This document shows positions 58,771 through 64,000 of a stretch of 64,000 nucleotides of DNA, piece by piece. The position numbers and the translations under genes were made by a program. Source of the stretch: OLB9 sp041392785. GTDB taxonomy: Bacteria > Bacteroidota > Bacteroidia > Chitinophagales > Saprospiraceae. Within the stretch, counting starts at the first letter, position 1; each line of letters begins with the position of its first letter. Location: assembly GCA_041392785.1 (NCBI GenBank), contig JAWKLK010000009.1, positions 1 through 64,000 of the forward strand. Direction: 5' to 3'. The notes under the pieces were generated by a model that was given only the letters and a program-made list of their open reading frames with translations, searched no databases and was not told where the DNA came from.

Positions 58771-59770
58771 TGATAGGGCAATACAGTTTTGGACAGTCTG
58801 ACGGCTTGTTTTTGCGTGCTGACAGATAGATGCAACTCCAATTATCACACTATCGCAGCCAGAACTATTTGGGATTTGATGGGTGTAGGTGCCTGCTGCA
58901 GTCAGTGACTGACCGAAGAAGTCGTAGGTGTCACCGCTACAAATCTCTTGTGTGCTGATGGCTTTGTATGGCATGAGCGTCTGAAATACATTGTCTGTAT
59001 AGTCGCACTCATCGATGGCATAGTGGGATGTATCCGCCAAGGTTAACGGGTATTTATCAGTGTTGACTACCATCCAGAGCGTAGTCATGGCCGTCTCAGG
59101 GATGGAGATATTCCGCACTATGCGTGTACCCGCAGGGATGTCCACATCGGTCTGATAGGTGAATAGCAAGGCGCCGCCACTCTCCAGATTGCCGCTATAA
59201 AAGCTGACAGGGGTATTTGTTGTGGCGGTACGCGAGGCGTCAGCTCGGTTTTCCACCCCAAAGGTGATGGTATATGCTTTCTGTGCGGGATCATAGTTGA
59301 TACACGTGATATCTCCTGTAAGTGATGCCGCAGCTATGGGATAGTTGCCATCTTCGTCGATGAGGCTCTCCTGCACCATGAAGTTGTTGTACTTACCATT
59401 TTTATAAGTAGCGGGGTTGTGCATGTATTGCGGTGCTGGGCGTCGTCATCGTTGATAAAAAGTGGATTGTAAGCGTACTGATGCCAGATATTGCGCGCTA
59501 GGTGCCCAGTGCTGACCGGGTGGCGGACCAAAGATGGTGAGGCGGCCGAAATAGTCATCGAATTTCTCTGAACATGTGACACAGATTTTGGTTTCACCGT
59601 TCCGTCAAAATCTGCAATGATAGGATATTCATATCCAGTTGGAGAAATACAAGGTAATTGAGAAATTGGATTAAGTATATTATTTTTTGCACTATAAATC
59701 TTTAATTCTAATTCGTCTCTAAATATTATTTCATTAATTCCATCATTGTCGAAATCGTATAATGTTAAAC
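57271..59770 (-). pseudogene. Middle of the disrupted FG-GAP/CDSI/CHU_C gene, many frameshifts
   Basis: This continues the frame of the 59771-60886 ORF after a frameshift. Near 59760 the protein goes on as 'DDSGFIGLTLYDFDNDGINEI' and 'YPIIADFDG'. After further shifts come 'WHQYAYNPLFINDD', then 'MHNPATYKNGKYNNFMVQESL' and a beta domain ('TFGVENRADASRTATTNTPVS', 'PAGTRIVRNISIPETAM'; 58744-59424). The 49-residue CDSI repeats follow (58092-58541, 57090-57836 and smaller pieces). Single-base shifts are so frequent that no long ORF survives. Base composition is far higher in G+C than in the N-terminal part. The complete gene would encode a protein of roughly 1,300 residues ending in CHU_C, a T9SS type B surface protein. 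Confidence 0.75.
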
Positions 59771-60886
59771 CTATAAATCCTGAGTCATCTTTAATTGGTA
59801 AATTCCACCTTCATTTAACAAATTTGTATTATAAGAAAATTTAATTAAATTTTTTGAAGCTGAAATCAAAATGCTATTTTCATTATTATTATTTAATCTT
59901 CCAATTGATAGTGTACCCAAAGGCACATATTTAGGCCATTCAATTTTTGAAATTATTTGATATGAATTATTTTGAAATGTATAAACATAAATGGCCGAGT
60001 AGAAACTTTGGGCAGTTATTACAATTACATCCAATTTTTGATCATTATTGATGTCTGCTACTGCTGTCTGTCCATCTCTGCCAATTCCATTGATCAAAAT
60101 ATTATTGGGAATCATGTTATTTCCCAGTGTGCCATTTGGGTTTGTTATTTCTATTTCATAAACTGTGTATCCGGCAGCCAATTCTAAATCATTTGGGTTA
60201 TCGTCTAAATCGGCAGCAATTGAAATTGTTGAAAAACCTGCTCCTCCTAAGCCAAAGTTTCCACCTTTAAGTAGTTGAACACCAGTAATAGCATTGAAAA
60301 TGTTGTTATTTATAAAAACTTCTGGTGTTCCATCTTTATTGAAATCAGCTAACGATAATGAACCAGCTTGCAAAGTATTAATTGTATATTTATTGTCAGA
60401 AATCCATCTTATGGAATTATCAAAATTGTAACAAATTAGTTTTCCTCTTAAATTATTTGGATTTATATTTAAATCAGCGAGTGCAACAATTGTTTCGAAA
60501 GATTTGTCATTATCAATATCAACAACAATAAAAGAATTTGTTTTGGTAAGGAAATAGTTCGTTTTTAATGTTTGTAGTGAATTTAATGTTTTTGAATTTA
60601 GAAATAATAATTGATTAGAGGCTAACCAATTATTATCATAGTTTAAAAAGTCAGCTGTAATTATTTCCGGTACACAATCGTTATCAATGTCAAAAGAAAT
60701 TGGTGTTTGATATTGGGCAACATATTGCTGACTCTCCCATTTTTTCTCCATTTGTATCTCAAAGTCTGTGTTGAATTTCTTCACGCCATAGCAGAGAGAT
60801 GTATCAGAGTTGCAAATATTTTCTTGTGCAGCAAGGCTATGTGCTATTATCAAAATTGATAATATGTAAATAACAATCTTTTGCAT
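59771..60886 (-). CDS. N-terminal part of the FG-GAP/VCBS-repeat T9SS protein (frameshifted at its end)
   Basis: 371 aa before a premature stop. The signal peptide is MQKIVIYILSILIIAHSLAAQ. At least four FG-GAP/VCBS calcium-loop repeats are seen, 'DIDNDCVPEIITADF', 'DIDNDKSFETIVALAD', 'DFNKDGTPEVFINNN' and 'DINNDQKLDVIVITA', the makings of a beta-propeller. The true reading leaves this frame near 59775 ('KMTQDL*' should continue 'DDSGFIGLTLYDFDNDG'). The protein is therefore the start of the large gene that ends at 56352. The part is very AT-rich (a 60-bp line near 59850 has 9 G/C by my count). Expected location: cell surface via T9SS. Confidence 0.8.
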   Translation of the reverse strand: MQKIVIYILSILIIAHSLAAQENICNSDTSLCYGVKKFNTDFEIQMEKKWESQQYVAQYQTPISFDIDNDCVPEIITADFLNYDNNWLASNQLLFLNSKTLNSLQTLKTNYFLTKTNSFIVVDIDNDKSFETIVALADLNINPNNLRGKLICYNFDNSIRWISDNKYTINTLQAGSLSLADFNKDGTPEVFINNNIFNAITGVQLLKGGNFGLGGAGFSTISIAADLDDNPNDLELAAGYTVYEIEITNPNGTLGNNMIPNNILINGIGRDGQTAVADINNDQKLDVIVITAQSFYSAIYVYTFQNNSYQIISKIEWPKYVPLGTLSIGRLNNNNENSILISASKNLIKFSYNTNLLNEGGIYQLKMTQDL

Positions 60887-60908
60887 ATATCAATAACTAG
60901 TTAATTAG

Positions 60909-60939
60909 AAAAACGGAGTGCATAGTTTGCACTCCGTTT
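60909..60939 (-). terminator. Terminator of the 782-aa T9SS protein gene
   Basis: A perfect 12-bp stem (AAACGGAGTGCA / TGCACTCCGTTT) with a 5-nt loop is followed on the minus strand by TTTTTCTAATT. Confidence 0.9.
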
Positions 60940-60961
60940 AACAATTAAATTTTAATGTTCA

Positions 60962-63310
60962 TTACAATTTTACAAACTTGTATTGTCCCTCTTGTCCATT
61001 CTTGCTGACAAACTTTAGGATATAAACCCCTCCGGATGCATCAAATGGTATAGATTGTTCTACGCCAATAAATGTGCCTTTTTGGATTAATTGTCCCGAA
61101 ACAGAATGTATCGAATAGTCAAATACGTCTTCTAATCCAGACACTGTTTTAAGGATAATGCTATTTCCAATTGTAGGGTTTGGCACTACCGTTAATTGAT
61201 CTCTTACTTGACCATCTCTCCTTCCAAACGTGATCTCTATATTAGGATCATTGCAATTGGGCTTTGGAAAGTACAACATTTTGAAACAAGTTGGCGGCAT
61301 CGGGCCACATGGGAATACTACTACTTGCACATCCCCTGTAAACGGCCCAATATCGCCAGAAGTCGGTACTGGTGTACTCACTAAGGCACCTGGCTGATAA
61401 TAGCACAAATTGGTGTTTTGCGTGTGTAGATTTACTGTATAGCCACTTGGCGTACAAGTAATCTTGCCTGAATAAATTTCTAAATTGCAATTTCTGACAG
61501 AACAAGGAACTGGAGGGCATACTACAATTTTCTGAGTGCAATCACCACTTACTAGTTCATAATCTAAACAACTTTGTCCAATAACCCCTCCAGAAATGGT
61601 ATGTTTGCTTCCTTTTGTTTTTGTCACACCGTTGATGGTATAGGTTCCTATTCCAGACACAAATATATCAAAAGTCCAAGTATCTGGCGGTCCAGGGATA
61701 CAGGTCACATTTGAAATTTCAACTCCTGCGAAGGCATCACAGCCTGAACAAAATTCTGGTGGACAAATCTTTTCGGTATATGTACAATTAGGTAGTGTAA
61801 TGATAATATCCCAACATCCCTCTTGTATAAGAAATGGCCCTAGTACTACTTGATCAGATCCTGAGCTTGATGTTATTGTATATACACCAGATTCACCGTC
61901 ATAAGGATCTAGCAATTGCCTTTGGATGGTCCATCCATTTTGGTCTGGATCTGAAATGTTTACGGTTACATAATAATAGTCGTCTGAGAGCAAATCGGAT
62001 GTCCCATTTGAGTTACATGAGCCTATAGAAACTGAGTAGCTATAAGATTTATATAATTCTTTACATATTTTTATTGTATTTGATGTCTGCGGAGGGAGGT
62101 TCATGCCAAGGCTTGAGTTGAATGTGATTTGCGCATTTATATCAAGACAATCATTAGTGCCAAAATTGGATTTTGGAAACTCAAAACAAAATGTTTTGTT
62201 TGCATCGTCAATTATCAAATTTTGAATGGTATATCCAGGCACAATTATATTGGCCACCGTCCAATTTCCACACAAAGTAGGCAGTGTATATGTACCACAA
62301 ACTTGCGCCGTTTGGCCATCACAAGAATAGTATTCTATACCCACTTTAGGATCAAATTCTGATCCGTTGAGCTGAACGCTTCCCAAAGCGCTCCCAGTAC
62401 ATGATTCACAAAACCCGTCAATGTAAGCATAACCAAAGTGGTCTGTTTGGCCACAATCTGCCGCTATGATTTCAACGGTGGCAATGGTTCCTATTTCAGA
62501 AGATGGGATTTCAAACCTGTGACACGACCAATCCAAAACATCTAAGGCCAAATAATTGCAAGGATCTGGATAAATTTTATCACATTTCAGAATATCTGCA
62601 GCAAAACAAAGCTCATCAGCAGGGGCTTTGTCGCATTTAATTGAAAAAAATGGTTGTTGATCATTGTGACCACTTGGGTTTTCTAACGCAAAAGCATACC
62701 AAACTGTAAATCTCCTGTTTTCAGCCGTTACTTCAAAAGTTTTAATTACTCTATCTACTCCGCCATTACCTGCACATTGATTAATGTGCCCGTACCTGTT
62801 GTTAATTCTCAGAGACTTATTTCCAAATTTAACTATTTGAATGTTTATCAATGGATCTACCCCGCTCGTCATTATTTCAATTCTGTTTGCTAAAGGCATA
62901 GTGACAGGAGTCCATCCAGGTACATTAGGTGTACAGGTATTACTTCCTGATGTGTAGGTAGAAACAAATCCATCATAGTGTAAAAAATCTTGCTCAAATC
63001 CTCCATTGTCGCAAATGGTGACAGTGGTATTTGGTGAAGCACTTTGTTTCTCCGGAAAATACAGATTCATATACTCTTCCATGTGTTCCTGGATGTATTC
63101 ATGCCTAGCGGCTTCTTTGGCGCGGGCTTCGATTTCTTCTGGTGTAGCGACATGATCCTTCTCGCAGCTGTGCTTGGATCTCTCGGTAATCACTGCCATT
63201 TTTTGGCTATCCTTTAAATAGGTCGCTTGATAGTTCTGCACAGTTTGCTCAAAATCAGCGGTGCGCTGACCCGATACCCATTGTGTGCTCACCATCAAAG
63301 CAAAAAGCAT
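60962..63310 (-). CDS. T9SS type A secreted protein, unknown function
   Basis: 782 aa from ATG 63310. The N-terminus is short for a signal peptide (MLFALMVSTQWVSGQ) and lacks positive charge. The better one ('MKKFNHYLAIRN..') begins at ATG 63381 but is out of frame by a 7-bp repeat copy (see the repeat at 63330). A coiled pro-region rich in Lys/Glu follows (~20-85). Next is a jelly-roll, carbohydrate-binding-like domain (~95-300; 'ICDNGGFEQDFLHYDGF', 'DHFGYAYIDGFCESC'). Several Cys-rich beta modules follow. The T9SS type A tail is 'LTVVPNPTIGNSIILKTVSG', 'DYSIHSVSGQLIQKGTF', 'GGVYILKFVSKNG'. It is monocistronic, with a strong promoter and terminator. Confidence 0.85.
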   Translation of the reverse strand: MLFALMVSTQWVSGQRTADFEQTVQNYQATYLKDSQKMAVITERSKHSCEKDHVATPEEIEARAKEAARHEYIQEHMEEYMNLYFPEKQSASPNTTVTICDNGGFEQDFLHYDGFVSTYTSGSNTCTPNVPGWTPVTMPLANRIEIMTSGVDPLINIQIVKFGNKSLRINNRYGHINQCAGNGGVDRVIKTFEVTAENRRFTVWYAFALENPSGHNDQQPFFSIKCDKAPADELCFAADILKCDKIYPDPCNYLALDVLDWSCHRFEIPSSEIGTIATVEIIAADCGQTDHFGYAYIDGFCESCTGSALGSVQLNGSEFDPKVGIEYYSCDGQTAQVCGTYTLPTLCGNWTVANIIVPGYTIQNLIIDDANKTFCFEFPKSNFGTNDCLDINAQITFNSSLGMNLPPQTSNTIKICKELYKSYSYSVSIGSCNSNGTSDLLSDDYYYVTVNISDPDQNGWTIQRQLLDPYDGESGVYTITSSSGSDQVVLGPFLIQEGCWDIIITLPNCTYTEKICPPEFCSGCDAFAGVEISNVTCIPGPPDTWTFDIFVSGIGTYTINGVTKTKGSKHTISGGVIGQSCLDYELVSGDCTQKIVVCPPVPCSVRNCNLEIYSGKITCTPSGYTVNLHTQNTNLCYYQPGALVSTPVPTSGDIGPFTGDVQVVVFPCGPMPPTCFKMLYFPKPNCNDPNIEITFGRRDGQVRDQLTVVPNPTIGNSIILKTVSGLEDVFDYSIHSVSGQLIQKGTFIGVEQSIPFDASGGVYILKFVSKNGQEGQYKFVKL

Positions 63311-63329
63311 TAAAAAGTTAAAAAGCGCT

Positions 63330-63357
63330 GAATTGCGAATTGCGAATTGCGAATTGC
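63330..63357 (-). repeat. Heptanucleotide tandem repeat, (GAATTGC)x4, in the signal-peptide region
   Basis: Four perfect copies of a 7-bp unit lie between ATG 63381 and the main ORF of the 782-aa protein. With four copies the upstream ATG is 71 bp from the 63310 ATG, out of frame. Five (78 bp) or two (57 bp) copies would put it in frame and add a basic signal peptide start. Confidence 0.8.
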
Positions 63358-63488
63358 GAGGTAATGATTAAATTTTTTCATGAATAAAAAGTTTAAAAAA
63401 ATTAAAAAATAGATTTAAGTTCAACAGGAAGTGCTTCTATCAAAATGTCCCTTTCTCACTTTATTCAAATAGCATCCTGTTTCTGAAA

Positions 63489-63520
63489 CAAATATAGGAA
63501 TAGTTTTTCTATTATGCAAA
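63489..63520 (-). promoter_or_regulatory. Promoter of the 782-aa T9SS protein gene
   Basis: The minus strand has TTTG, exactly 20 nt, then TATATTTG, an ideal Bacteroidota promoter. The predicted start is ~63482, giving a ~100-nt leader to ATG 63381. Confidence 0.68.
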
Positions 63521-63702
63521 TAAAATGTTAAAAAAGTAAATGTTTTTTGATCTGCTATACTTAAGGAGAAGCTGATATACCAAATAAGTTAACCAAAGGC
63601 GATATTAGAAATTGTAGATTTGGTGGAATAGCTTATTCACCTTTAATAGTAAACTTTCTCAAAAATGAAATATCGTAATAACTAACTCATGTTTTTATTT
63701 TC

Positions 63703-64000
63703 TTACTCTTCTTCCCCTACATAAGGTACATAATTTTGCTTGATATCTGCAAAAAGTGCATCAATTCTAGACATTTCATCTACCGTGTCATCCGTGTAAA
63801 AATAGATTTGAGGAATGCGGCGTACTTGATGTCTGATTCTTTTGGCTAGTTCTTGTTTTAAGATGTGGGTATGATTTACTATTTTCTTCAAAACATCTTC
63901 TTTGTTATCAGTATTAAAAATACTAAGGTATACTTTAGCTTGGCTTAAATCTGGAGAAATTTTAACGGTAGTAACAGAAACAAAAGCCGGATTATAAATC
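63703..64000 (-). CDS. rbfA: Ribosome-binding factor A, C-terminal part (5'-truncated by window edge)
   Basis: The frame is open to base 64000, so the start lies outside. The visible 98 residues are RbfA-like: 'VSVTTVKISPDLSQAKVYLSIF' (KH-type domain), 'ILKQELAKRIRHQVRRIPQIYFYTDDTVDEMSRID' and an acidic end. RbfA binds the 30S subunit and helps 16S rRNA maturation and cold adaptation. The TTG at 63891 is an internal codon, not a start. Confidence 0.88.
   Translation of the reverse strand, partial: IYNPAFVSVTTVKISPDLSQAKVYLSIFNTDNKEDVLKKIVNHTHILKQELAKRIRHQVRRIPQIYFYTDDTVDEMSRIDALFADIKQNYVPYVGEEE

Noticed and set aside
63330..63357. Possible iteron origin or regulator-binding array
   Set aside because: The perfect 7-bp copies lie between a start codon and its ORF; a slippage tract explains them better.

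Overview
The window comes from a low-GC member of the Bacteroidota, most likely Saprospiria-like. Four things support this. Type IX secretion (T9SS) components and cargo are abundant: gldJ, porU, porV, a porP/sprF paralogue, and several proteins ending in T9SS type A or type B (CHU_C) sorting domains. Two gene orders are typical of the phylum: bamD-rpoZ-coaBC-DUF4835 and murF-gldJ-porU-porV. Many genes are preceded by the phylum's TAnnTTTG -7 box, sometimes with TTTG about 20 nt upstream. There is no sign of phage, IS elements, CRISPR arrays, rRNA or tRNA.

Layout. 0-4.5 kb: the end of a dockerin-bearing secreted protein, hldD, an MBL-fold hydrolase, rplS and purN. 4.5-7.8 kb: a minus-strand operon bamD-rpoZ-coaBC-DUF4835 (then purN) in which coaBC and DUF4835 are broken. 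8.2-12.9 kb: a Cys-rich secreted protein, a GH3/small protein/recO operon, a small barrel protein and an EI24 membrane protein. 12.9-24.6 kb: two giant CHU_C surface proteins (one frameshifted three times), a PhoD-like phosphatase and a LOG protein. 24.7-30.2 kb: a di-haem peroxidase, malic enzyme-PTA, a tandem pair of probable small RNAs, and the E2 subunit of a 2-oxoacid dehydrogenase. 30.2-43.6 kb: an OmpA/TSP3 protein, an inactive-looking ureohydrolase, murF, gldJ, porP/sprF, porU, porV and holA. 43.6-51.3 kb: a copper/cytochrome cluster (SCO1, cytochrome c, 4-TM protein), a fused double-ATPase ABC protein, a TlpA-like lipoprotein, asnA and an amino-acid permease. 51.4-63.5 kb: large T9SS cargo genes, including one wrecked repetitive gene with a foreign YceI fragment inside it. 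The right edge holds the end of rbfA.

How the genes work together. PorU (sortase), PorV (shuttle) and GldJ (lipoprotein of the T9SS/gliding ring) would export and anchor the large adhesin-like proteins encoded in the same window. BamD would help insert the barrels (PorV, PorP/SprF, OmpA).

Reliability. Most lesions in coaBC, DUF4835 and the 12.9-18.6 kb gene can be repaired by single-base changes, mostly in homopolymers, and coaBC is normally essential. I therefore read much of the 'pseudogenisation' as consensus error. The 56.3-59.6 kb stretch also looks like a mis-joined or badly polished repeat. The most interesting candidate biology is the tandem small-RNA pair at 28.2-28.4 kb, the 441-bp (3 x 49 aa) higher-order repeat at 57.3-58.8 kb, and a heptanucleotide repeat that could switch the signal peptide of the 61-63 kb secreted protein on and off.
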